From assembly GCF_030317205.1 (NCBI RefSeq), contig NZ_JASZYB010000001.1, positions 2,728,001 through 2,792,000 on the forward strand: a stretch of DNA of 64,000 nucleotides. The letters run 5' to 3'. The position numbers were made by a program, and so were the translations under genes. Shown here in pieces: positions 51,923 to 59,729 of the stretch. Each line of letters opens with the position of its first letter. Within the stretch, counting starts at the first letter, position 1. Source of the stretch: Variovorax sp. J2L1-78 (lineage in GTDB: Bacteria; Pseudomonadota; Gammaproteobacteria; Burkholderiales; Burkholderiaceae_C). The notes under the pieces were generated by a model. That model was not told where the DNA came from. It worked only from the letters and a program-made list of their open reading frames with translations, and did not search any database.

Positions 51923-54900
51923 GTGGCAACGACCGAGACGCTCACCCCTCTGCCCGCGCCACGCCGGTCGCGCACGCGCCGCGTGCTGCGCGGCCTGGCA
52001 TGGGCGTTCGTGACGCTCATCGTCCTGGTGATCGCGATCGGCGCCGGCGCGTGGTGGTGGCTGGGCTCCGACCAGTCGCTCGCCTATGCGCTCGCCAAGG
52101 CCGCGCACTACATGCCGCCCGGCCAAACGCTGCAGAGCCGCGACGTGAGCGGCTCGCTGCGCACCGGCGGCCGCATCGGCTACCTGCAATGGCAGAGCCC
52201 CACGCTCTCGGTCGAGGTGCACGATGCCGCGATCGGCTGGACGCTGAAGCCGCTGTTCCAGCGCAAGGTCCAGCTTGGCGAAGTCGTCGCCAAGGACGTG
52301 CGCATCGAGCGCCGCGGCCCCGCGCCCGACACCAGCGAGCCGCTGCAGCCGCTCGAACAGATCGTGCTGCCGGTGGATGTCGACCTGCCCTTCCGCGTCG
52401 GCACCGTCCGCTGGGCCGGGCCGCCGGTGGTCGAGGCCACCAACCTCGCCGGCCACTACATCTACGCGCAGCGCCAGCACACGCTGAAGGTCGACAGCGT
52501 CGACATGGCCGACGGCCACTACAGCGCGCGCGTCGGGCTGCAGGGCGATGCGCCGATGGCGCTCGACCTCGCGCTCGACGGCCGCGTACGCGCGCCGCTG
52601 GCCGAAGGCCGCAGCATCGACGTGCTGGCCACCGCGACGGCCAAGGGCACGCTCGCCGGCGCCGACGCCCGCCTGGCGATCGCCGCCGACCTGAAGCCCG
52701 CCGAGCAGGACGCCACCGCCCCGATGCAGGCACAGCTGCAGGCGAACATCGCGCCGTGGCAGCCGCAACCGGTGATCGACGCCAACGCCGACCTGCGCAA
52801 CGTCGACCTCGCGCGCCTGTGGCCCACCGCCCCGGCCACGCTACTCAGCGGCCAGGTGCTGGCCGGCCCCGGCGCAGCCGGCAGCGGCGTGCAATGGCAG
52901 GCCAGCGCCGACATTCGCAACGCCCTGCCCGGCCCGTGGGACCAGGGCAAGCTGCCGGTCGAGCGCGTCGAGGCCCGCACCACCTACGACGGCACCACCT
53001 GGACGGTGCCCGGCGCCACCGTGCGCACCGGCGGCGGCCGCATCGACGCCGAAGGCGACTGGAGCCCTGCCCCCTTGCCCTGGGCCGTGCGCGCCACCGT
53101 GCGCAACGTACAGCCGGGCGCGCTGCACACCCAATTGGCCGGTGCGCCGGTCGGCGGCAAGGCCGAGCTTGAACAGCGCGACGATGCGCTGGTCTTCGAC
53201 GTGGCGCTGCAGGCGCAGGGCACCGCGGGCAGCGCCGCGCTGCAGGGCCTGCGGCTCGACCGCGTTGTCGCGCAGGGCCAGTGGAAGAACGAGGTGCTCG
53301 ACCTGCGCACGCTGCGCGTCGAGGCGGCACAGGCCAGTGTCGCCGGCACGCTGCAGGCCCGCATCGCCGAACGCGCCGGCAGCGGCGACCTGAAGCTGGT
53401 GCTGCCTGGCGGCAACGCCCAGGTCGCCGGACGGATCGCGCCGGCGCAGGGCCGCGGCCAGATCGACGCGCAGATCGACAACGCCGCCACGCTGCAGCGC
53501 TGGGTCGAAACGCTGCCGGGCCTTGGCAAGGTCTTCGCCGGTGCCAGCGCCGACGGCAGTGCGCGCCTCGACGCGCGCTGGGACGGCGGCTGGGAGGCCG
53601 TGCAGCGCCGGCTGCAGAACGCGACCACGCCCGCGCCGCGCGGCACTGCCGAACCCACCGTGCAGGCCACGCTGACCGTGCCGCGGCTCGACCTGCGCCT
53701 TCCTGCTGCTGCAGTGCCTGCCGGCAGCGTGCCGCCCCCGCCGGCGCTTCCCGTTCAGTTGCGCGGCCTGCGCGCCGAGCTGTCCGGCAGCCTGGCGCAG
53801 GCCACGCTGGCGCTGCAGGGCGAGGCGACCCGCGGCACGCAGAAGATGACGCTGGACACCCGCGCCAGCGGTGCGCTCGAAGGCCCCGGCCGCTGGCGCG
53901 CCGCGCTGGCCAGCCTGCGCGTGCAGGCCCAGGACAGCACCCGCCCCGGCCCCTGGACCGTGGCGCTGAGCGCGCCGCTCAACGCCAACGTGCGCAGCAC
54001 CGCCGGCGGCCTCGAAGTCGACACCTCCGCCGGTGGCGCCACGCTGCAGGGGCCGGTGCCCGGCACCGTGCGCATCGACTGGGAGCCGGTGCGCTTCCGC
54101 CAGACCGGTGCCACCGGGCAGCGCGCCTTCCGCCTGCAGTCGAAGGGCCGCATGCAGGGCCTGCCGATGGCCTGGGCCGAGGCCATGGACAGCAACAGCT
54201 CGCTCGCCAGCATGGGCGTGACCGGCGACCTGATCTTCGACGGCGACTGGGACATCGAGGCCGGCGACGCCCTGCGCGCCGACCTGCGCCTGGCGCGCCG
54301 CAGCGGCGACATCCGCGTGCAGGCTGGCGAGGCCGCACTCGTCACCCGCATCGAAAGCCGCGGCACCGGCGCCAGGAGCGAGATCAAGATGGTCAGCGGC
54401 ACCGGCAACGTCGAGGGGCCGAGCACGCCCGCCGGCCTGCGCCAGGCCGAGCTGCGCATCGAGGCGCGCGGCGAATCGGTGCAGGCCAAGCTGGTGTGGG
54501 ACAGCATGCGCGCCGGCAACATCGACGCCACCCTCGGCACCCGTGTGCTGCAGCGCGACGGCGGCTGGCAGTGGCCGGCCGACGCGCCGCTGTCCGGTGC
54601 GGTCAAGGCGCGCATGCCGAGCCTGGGCGTCTGGTCGATGCTGGCGCCGCCGGGCTGGCGCATCGCCGGCACGCTCGACGCCGATGCCACGCTGTCGGGC
54701 AGCCGCACCGAACCGCGCTGGAACGGCACGCTGGCCGCCGACCAGCTCGCCCTGCGCGCGCTGGTCGAAGGGCTCGACCTGCGCGACGGCCGGCTGCGCG
54801 CCACGCTGTCGGGCCACCGTGTCGACATCACCGAATTCACGCTCAAAGGTGGCCGCGGCAGCAGCGCGCGCATCGCCGGCCAGAGCGGCAACGTCAGCAC

Positions 54901-56002
54901 CACCGCGAGCGAAGCGGCGCGCGACGGCGGCACGCTGTCGGGCACCGGCCAGATGAGCTGGGGCGCGGTGCCCGCCGGCAGCGGCGCGTCGGGCATCCGC
55001 ATGGACATGCGCGCCCAGTTGCGCAGCCTGCGCCTGCTGGTGCGCTCCGACCGGCAGATCACGGTGTCGGGCGACCTGCAGGCGGGCCTCGCCGACGGCC
55101 AGTTCACCGTGCGCGGCAACATCGACACCGAGCGCGCCGTGATCATCCTGCCCGACGAGAGCGCACCCAGCCTGGGCAGCGATGTGGTCGTGCGCTCCGC
55201 CGCCAAGACCGCCGAAGCCGCTGCCACCGCGCAGCGCGACGCTGCCCGTGCCAGCGCGGATGCCGCCAAGCCACAGACCGCGAAGGCACCCGACGTGGCC
55301 GTCACCTTCGATCTCGGCAAGGACTTCGCCGTGCAGGGCCGCGGCATCACGACCCGGCTCGAAGGCAAGCTGGACATCCGCAGCACGTCGCTCACCGCGC
55401 CGCCGCGCGTCACCGGCGAGGTCCGCACCGTCAAGGGCCAGTACCGCGCCTACGGCCAGCAGTTGGACGTCGAGACCGGCCTGGCGCGATTCAACGGCCC
55501 GGTCGACAACCCCTCGCTCGACATCCTGGCGATCCGGCCGAACATCACGCAGCGTGCGGGCGTGCAGGTCACGGGCACGGCCCAGTCGCCGCGCGTCAAG
55601 CTGTATTCAGAGCCGGTGCTGTCGGACGTCGAGACGCTGTCGTGGGTGGTGCTCGGCCGCGCGTCGGCCAGCAGCGGCGGCGAGTCGATCCTGATGCAGC
55701 AGGCTGCGCTCGCCCTGCTCGGCGGCCTCGGCAAGGGCGGCTCGGGGGGCAGCCTGGCGAGCCGGCTGGGCCTGGACGAGATCGGCTTCAAGGGCCCGAA
55801 CCCGGGCGGCGAACTGCGCGAATCGGCCGTCACGCTGGGCAAGCGCCTGTCGAGCGATTTCTACGTCACCTATGAAAGCAGCCTGACCGGCATGCTCGGT
55901 ACGCTCTACATCTTCTACGACCTGACCCAGCGCCTCACCCTGCGCGGCCAAGCCGGGATCCAGAGCGGCGTCGACCTGATCTACACGCTGAAGTACGACT
56001 GA
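51923..56002 (+). CDS. tamB: Inner-membrane-anchored TamB-like lipid/protein transfer module
   Basis: This is a 1359-residue AsmA-superfamily protein. One N-terminal helix (about 22-48) anchors it in the inner membrane. A long repetitive beta-rich body should form the periplasmic groove. The C-terminal DUF490 domain ends with YDLTQRLTLRGQAG and LIYTLKYD, typical of TamB. I started at the GTG eight bases after tamA; an upstream start would overlap tamA heavily. It works with TamA in outer-membrane assembly and probably in phospholipid transport. Confidence 0.9.
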   Translation: MATTETLTPLPAPRRSRTRRVLRGLAWAFVTLIVLVIAIGAGAWWWLGSDQSLAYALAKAAHYMPPGQTLQSRDVSGSLRTGGRIGYLQWQSPTLSVEVHDAAIGWTLKPLFQRKVQLGEVVAKDVRIERRGPAPDTSEPLQPLEQIVLPVDVDLPFRVGTVRWAGPPVVEATNLAGHYIYAQRQHTLKVDSVDMADGHYSARVGLQGDAPMALDLALDGRVRAPLAEGRSIDVLATATAKGTLAGADARLAIAADLKPAEQDATAPMQAQLQANIAPWQPQPVIDANADLRNVDLARLWPTAPATLLSGQVLAGPGAAGSGVQWQASADIRNALPGPWDQGKLPVERVEARTTYDGTTWTVPGATVRTGGGRIDAEGDWSPAPLPWAVRATVRNVQPGALHTQLAGAPVGGKAELEQRDDALVFDVALQAQGTAGSAALQGLRLDRVVAQGQWKNEVLDLRTLRVEAAQASVAGTLQARIAERAGSGDLKLVLPGGNAQVAGRIAPAQGRGQIDAQIDNAATLQRWVETLPGLGKVFAGASADGSARLDARWDGGWEAVQRRLQNATTPAPRGTAEPTVQATLTVPRLDLRLPAAAVPAGSVPPPPALPVQLRGLRAELSGSLAQATLALQGEATRGTQKMTLDTRASGALEGPGRWRAALASLRVQAQDSTRPGPWTVALSAPLNANVRSTAGGLEVDTSAGGATLQGPVPGTVRIDWEPVRFRQTGATGQRAFRLQSKGRMQGLPMAWAEAMDSNSSLASMGVTGDLIFDGDWDIEAGDALRADLRLARRSGDIRVQAGEAALVTRIESRGTGARSEIKMVSGTGNVEGPSTPAGLRQAELRIEARGESVQAKLVWDSMRAGNIDATLGTRVLQRDGGWQWPADAPLSGAVKARMPSLGVWSMLAPPGWRIAGTLDADATLSGSRTEPRWNGTLAADQLALRALVEGLDLRDGRLRATLSGHRVDITEFTLKGGRGSSARIAGQSGNVSTTASEAARDGGTLSGTGQMSWGAVPAGSGASGIRMDMRAQLRSLRLLVRSDRQITVSGDLQAGLADGQFTVRGNIDTERAVIILPDESAPSLGSDVVVRSAAKTAEAAATAQRDAARASADAAKPQTAKAPDVAVTFDLGKDFAVQGRGITTRLEGKLDIRSTSLTAPPRVTGEVRTVKGQYRAYGQQLDVETGLARFNGPVDNPSLDILAIRPNITQRAGVQVTGTAQSPRVKLYSEPVLSDVETLSWVVLGRASASSGGESILMQQAALALLGGLGKGGSGGSLASRLGLDEIGFKGPNPGGELRESAVTLGKRLSSDFYVTYESSLTGMLGTLYIFYDLTQRLTLRGQAGIQSGVDLIYTLKYD

Positions 56003-56030
56003 CGAACTGCTAAAGTCGCCGCTGCCCAGC

Positions 56031-56105
56031 GTCCTCGTAGTTCAATGGATAGAACGGGGTCCTCCTAAGACTCAGATACAGGTTCGATTCCTGTCGAGGG
56101 CACCA
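56031..56105 (+). tRNA. tRNA-Arg (CCU)
   Basis: The cloverleaf is complete. The acceptor stem is GTCCTCG with CGAGGGC. A four-base D stem is followed by anticodon loop CTCCTAA (anticodon CCT) on a 5-base stem, a T arm with TTCGATT, discriminator A and encoded CCA. It starts 28 bases after tamB. This tRNA is a common integration site, and atypical DNA follows it. Confidence 0.95.
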
Positions 56106-56525
56106 AGGCCAGACCAGGCCGGATCACCGACCCTGTAAAACCAGCAAAGTCTTGCCGCAGCGGCAACGTTATGCCGGATTTCAAACACGGCAACTTCAAG
56201 CCCCGCAGAGGTCGACTCAAACGCTGACCTGGAGCGCAGACGCATTCATGATGCGCGGGAGGCCAACTCCTCTGAACGTTCATTTCGCCCCGGCTTCGAG
56301 CGATCGCAAGAGCTGAGATGAGCCGGGAATCAAACCGGTACCAATCTGCGGTGGGCACCGGGCAGGACGTGACGCTGGAAGTCGTATCGCAAAACGCACG
56401 CGTCTAAGCAGCGGCGGTCGAACGCGAAAATTCAGCCTTTAGTCCTACATCGAGCAAGCCGCGCATGCGGGACAACGCAATGTGATTTTTTCACATTCTT
56501 TGACGTACCGCTCGTAAGCCGACCC
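56106..56525. other. 420-base gene-free stretch after the tRNA
   Basis: I see no convincing coding frame here; short open frames lack start signals and family resemblance. No second copy of the tRNA 3' end was found nearby. The stretch holds the palindrome at 56479-56497 near its right end and appears less GC-rich than the flanking core genes. It may be a scar of an integration event or simply a long control region for the sugar transferase. Confidence 0.5.
56479..56497. promoter_or_regulatory. AATGTGA-N5-TCACATT perfect palindrome upstream of sugar transferase
   Basis: Seven-base perfect arms around TTTTT lie 28 bases before the ATG. The half-sites match those of CRP/Clp-type regulators (TGTGA/TCACA), but the spacer is five, not six. 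A dimeric regulator site or a small hairpin are both possible. Confidence 0.5.
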
Positions 56526-57236
56526 ATGCGACCTGATTTCGACTTCTTCGCCGTTTCGCGGCCTGTCCAAGCACCGAAGCTTGTCAGTTGTCCGGACGAG
56601 GCGAGCCCTTATTGTTTGACAACGTCACAACGCGTCGCGAAGCGCGCGCTGGACATTGCGGGCGCCTTATTTTTTCTCCTGAGCTTCGGCCTGTTCTACG
56701 TTGCCATCGCGTTGGCAGTGCGTCTGTGCATGGGTGGCCCGGTGCACTACTGGCAAAACCGTATCGGCCAGGGCGGGCGAACGTTTCGCTTCTACAAATT
56801 TCGTTCGATGGTGGTGAACGCCGACGAGATCCTGGAACGGCACCTCGCCGCGAACCCAGAAGCGCGCGACCAATGGAACGCATTCCAGAAGCTTGCTGAT
56901 GACCCGAGGATCACGCCGCTCGGCAAAGTGATGAGGAAGTTCAGCATTGACGAGCTTCCGCAATTTTTCAATGTGCTCAAGGGTGACATGAGTCTTGTGG
57001 GCCCCCGGCCTTGCATGACGCGCCAGCGCACGCTCTACGGGCCACATTGGAACCGCTATTGCGAGATGCGACCGGGACTGACGGGGTTATGGCAGGTGAG
57101 CGGTCGCAACCGGCTTTCCTATGCCGCCCGCGTCGAGCTCGACATGACTTACGCATCGCAGTGGTCGCTTTGGCTGGACGTCAAGATTCTCGCGCGGACC
57201 GTCTGGGTTGTCCTCAGTAGCGATGGATCGTCGTAA
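56526..57236 (+). CDS. Polyprenyl-phosphate hexose-1-phosphate transferase (ExoY/WbaP-type sugar transferase)
   Basis: This is a 236-residue bacterial sugar transferase. After a short N-terminal tail, RVAKRALDIAGALFFLLSFG gives the single membrane helix. YKFRSM, DELPQFFNVLKGDMSLVGPRP and RPGLTGLWQVSGR form the catalytic domain. It starts exopolysaccharide or O-antigen units by putting a sugar phosphate on undecaprenyl phosphate. It is short (ExoY-like) and complete. No other polysaccharide genes lie nearby, making it an orphan. Base and codon use are visibly less GC-biased than in tamB, in keeping with transfer. Confidence 0.87.
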   Translation: MRPDFDFFAVSRPVQAPKLVSCPDEASPYCLTTSQRVAKRALDIAGALFFLLSFGLFYVAIALAVRLCMGGPVHYWQNRIGQGGRTFRFYKFRSMVVNADEILERHLAANPEARDQWNAFQKLADDPRITPLGKVMRKFSIDELPQFFNVLKGDMSLVGPRPCMTRQRTLYGPHWNRYCEMRPGLTGLWQVSGRNRLSYAARVELDMTYASQWSLWLDVKILARTVWVVLSSDGSS

Positions 57237-57422
57237 AGAACGTGGCGCCGTGGACGGGCAGCGGCGCTTCGCCAGAAGCGGACCTTTGCGCCTTTCACGC
57301 GGCTGCGGCGATCAACTGGATCGTGTCCGTCGCGCTCTTCTTGGCATTTGTCTTGCCGTTCTTGGCGACCGTTTGCCCGCGAGGGCTGGAAGGCTTCGGG
57401 ATCGCTTCCCAGGAGCTCCGTC

Positions 57423-58706
57423 ATGACGAAGTTTTGCAGTTCATGCCATACCGAGAACCGCGACAGCGCGCGCTTTTGTCGCGGATGCACAGGCAGGTTC
57501 TCTGGCATCAAGACGCCCGCCACCGCGTTTGACTCCACGCGGCGCGACGCGGTGCTCGTCGCGGCGCCCCTGGAGACCCGGAAGATTTCCGCCCCGGCCA
57601 CACGTCCATGGAAGGCAAGCGAATCACGCTGGCGATGGCTCCCGGTGCTGATGGGCATAGACGTGTCGGTGGTGTGGTTGGTGCTGGCACTGACCGTCCT
57701 GCAAGGCAGCTTCATGCTCTGGTATTTGACTCGGCCGACCCCATCGGCGTACTTGGAGAGTCCGACGAGGACAAACGACGAGCCCTCGACTCACTCTGCT
57801 TCGCTGGCGGTGGCGCCTGCGCTGCAGCTCGTGCCAGCGTCCAGCGCTCAGCCGCAAATTTCCACTGCTGCTGAACCGCAGTCTGCCGTTGAACCCCCGG
57901 CGCTCACGACGGCGCACTCCGCTGCGCCGGACATTCCCTCTGTTAGATCAGGCGCCTTGGACTCGCTGGACATGTCCGGTGTCGAGGCTTCTTCGCCTGC
58001 GAGACCAACGCCGGACGAGCGTTCCAGCCCACCCTCCCTCGACAGCGGTGCGGTACGCGGAGAGCCGGCGGAGTTGCCGACGCAGAAGGCACTCGTCCGA
58101 CGTCAGCGCGTGGCCGCGGTACGCGAGGAAGGAGTGCGGCGACAGAGCTCTCGCACGGCGCCAGTTGCCCGATCACCAGCGCCGACCCGTCAGGAACCGG
58201 TGCCTTCGGCCGGCTGCGATGCGCGGCTCAGTGCCCTGTGTGGACCGCCGCCCTCCTCAGCCGAGGTTGCGCCTGCGGCATCAGGCAGCGCCGCCCCTTC
58301 GTCGGCGTCGGCCGGCGCCGCTGCCGCGACCAGTGGAAACCCGTTGTACAAGGTTTTTGACGCCCTGCGCACCCTTGGAACGGCGATGGCATCGAGCGGG
58401 AGTAGCGCCGCAAGCCAAGGCGCAGTCGGCGGCGACGGCGGTGGTGCGGCTGCAGACGCCGGCCTTGGCGCCGGTGCTGCCGCAGGCGCGAGCGCAGGTG
58501 GCTCTGGCAGCGGCGGCCCGGGAGGCGGGTCTGGAGGAGGCGGCGCGGGTGGCGGGGGCTCCGGAGGCGGTTCTGGTGGCGGAGGCTCAGGGGGCGGTGG
58601 TGCCGGAGGCGGTGGATCTGGCGGCGGCGGAGGGGGCTCCGGGGGCGGAGGCGGCGGAGGCGGTGGAGGCGGAGCTGGGGGCGGGGGAGCTGGCGGCGGA
58701 CGCTGA
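57423..58706 (+). CDS. Zinc-ribbon/transmembrane protein with poly-glycine tail, unknown
   Basis: This is a 427-residue protein of no recognised family. Residues 5-22 hold two C-x-x-C pairs (CSSC, CRGC) of a zinc ribbon. One membrane helix lies at about 78-102 (VWLVLALTVLQGSFMLWYL). A long Ser/Pro/Ala-rich disordered region follows, with two cysteines in AGCDARLSALCG. From about 336 to the end it becomes almost pure Gly with Ser/Ala. The ATG at 57423 is preceded by an AGGAG box; the open frame continues upstream without support. The ribbon should be cytosolic, with the tail in the periplasm or beyond. Function is unknown. Confidence 0.7.
   Translation: MTKFCSSCHTENRDSARFCRGCTGRFSGIKTPATAFDSTRRDAVLVAAPLETRKISAPATRPWKASESRWRWLPVLMGIDVSVVWLVLALTVLQGSFMLWYLTRPTPSAYLESPTRTNDEPSTHSASLAVAPALQLVPASSAQPQISTAAEPQSAVEPPALTTAHSAAPDIPSVRSGALDSLDMSGVEASSPARPTPDERSSPPSLDSGAVRGEPAELPTQKALVRRQRVAAVREEGVRRQSSRTAPVARSPAPTRQEPVPSAGCDARLSALCGPPPSSAEVAPAASGSAAPSSASAGAAAATSGNPLYKVFDALRTLGTAMASSGSSAASQGAVGGDGGGAAADAGLGAGAAAGASAGGSGSGGPGGGSGGGGAGGGGSGGGSGGGGSGGGGAGGGGSGGGGGGSGGGGGGGGGGGAGGGGAGGGR
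58496..58706 (+). repeat. Degenerate GGCGGN tandem repeats encoding a poly-Gly tail
   Basis: Short GGC/GGA/GGT-rich units repeat over about 210 bases and encode Gly runs broken by Ser or Ala. The codons vary, so the repeat is held at protein level rather than being a simple recent expansion. The antisense strand gives an open poly-Pro frame by complementarity. Confidence 0.75.
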
Positions 58707-58921
58707 TCCATCGCGCAGCGCGCACCGCACCACGCGGACGACCTCAGGCGGCCGGCCTGGGCGCCGAATCAAGTTCGGCAAATTCGGGCCGGACGGCGGA
58801 ACGAAAACCAGCGGCGGACCAGCGGCACGCTTTCACGTTGGTGGTCAAGCGCCACTCAGTGCGATGTCCGCGTGTCAGCCCTTCAGAACCATCACTGAAG
58901 TGCCGATAGAGACTCAAATTC

Positions 58922-59296
58922 ATGAAGGAAGAAAACGCAATGGTCCAGGCGATTGGCTCAGCGGCAGCGACGCCTGCGCGCGGCGGTAACTCAGGCAGTC
59001 AGATCGCGGCGCTGCAGAAGAAGTTGGTCGTGCTGCAAAAGCAGATCCAGGACACGCAGTCGACCTTGATCGGCGCCCCTGAAGGCCCCGCGCGAGACGC
59101 GATCAAGATGCAGCTGGACCTGCTGGCGCAGCAGATGCAAATGATCCAGCAGCAGATCTCGGACCTGCAGCGCCAGCAGGCTGCAGCCAGCACCGCGCGC
59201 CAAATGGCACAGGTTCGCTCCCACGAGACCGAGCGGTCCAAGTCAGCCGATGCTGGGGAGGGTGCGCTGGGCACGCAGGTGGATATTTACGTCTGA
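58922..59296 (+). CDS. Small coiled-coil protein (FlxA-like)
   Basis: This 124-residue hydrophilic protein has a long heptad-like helix at about 27-95. It is rich in Gln and Leu (QIAALQKKLVVLQKQIQDTQ, then QQMQMIQQQISDLQRQQ), resembling the FlxA-like family, whose role is poorly defined. The C-terminus ends VDIYV. A second ATG at 58940 (MVQAIG) has a better-spaced GGAAG box and may be the true start. It follows the poly-Gly protein after 215 bases, and it is unclear whether they belong together. Confidence 0.65.
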   Translation: MKEENAMVQAIGSAAATPARGGNSGSQIAALQKKLVVLQKQIQDTQSTLIGAPEGPARDAIKMQLDLLAQQMQMIQQQISDLQRQQAAASTARQMAQVRSHETERSKSADAGEGALGTQVDIYV

Positions 59297-59447
59297 CCAA
59301 TCGCCGGCAGCTTCCCCTGGACGCCGCGCCGAGGGCCAAGCATCGAACAGCTGCGCGTTCGCGCTCGCATGTGAACTACTGCGCACGTCTCGCACGAATG
59401 AATACTTTGGTTAACCAAATGTCAGCGGCGTAGCTAAACTTGGTGAC

Positions 59448-59663
59448 ATGAGTTCGCCATCACCGCACGAGAAAGACTGGGATACCAACTTCGGCTGGTG
59501 GATCGACAAGCCTCAGAGAGACGCGCGGCCCGCAGCGCGCTTTCGCACCTACGAACCGAGCCGGCCGCCAAGGCGCGACCGGGTCTGGGGTGAGGCGGCG
59601 CTCGTCGTCGGCCTGGCACTCGCCCTGGTGCTGTCACTGATCTCCCTCGCAACCCGGTCCTAG
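59448..59663 (+). CDS. Small tail-anchored membrane protein, unknown
   Basis: This is a 71-residue protein. The first 45 residues are polar, Trp/Arg/Pro-rich and cytosolic (WDTNFGWWIDKP, then RPPRRDR). One C-terminal hydrophobic helix (about 48-68) ends just before the stop. That topology is of a tail-anchored protein. No family is recognised and the ribosome-binding site is weak (GGTG). Upstream AT-rich DNA (59395-59440) could hold a promoter. Confidence 0.5.
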   Translation: MSSPSPHEKDWDTNFGWWIDKPQRDARPAARFRTYEPSRPPRRDRVWGEAALVVGLALALVLSLISLATRS

Positions 59664-59729
59664 GCGGACAGGGGGGCAAATGAGATCTGCCCCAACCGAT
59701 GGGGCTTGATCACTCGATAGCCGCTGCGC

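Noticed and set aside
56065..56358. Minus-strand 97-codon frame across the tRNA
   Set aside because: It reads through the tRNA gene and ends in the GIEPVSES-type sequence typical of mistaken calls over tRNA T-arms.
56479..56497. Canonical CRP/Clp site
   Set aside because: Half-sites match, but the spacer is five bases rather than six, so it is reported only as a palindrome.
58190..58711. Proline-rich minus-strand open frame
   Set aside because: It is the complement of the glycine-codon repeats (GGC to GCC/CCG). It has no independent start signal, and the plus-strand frame has a ribosome-binding site, zinc ribbon and membrane helix.
59685..59706. GCCCC/GGGGC hairpin between convergent genes as a terminator
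   Set aside because: The stem is only five bases, competes with an overlapping GGGGCA/TGCCCC hairpin, and has no T-run.
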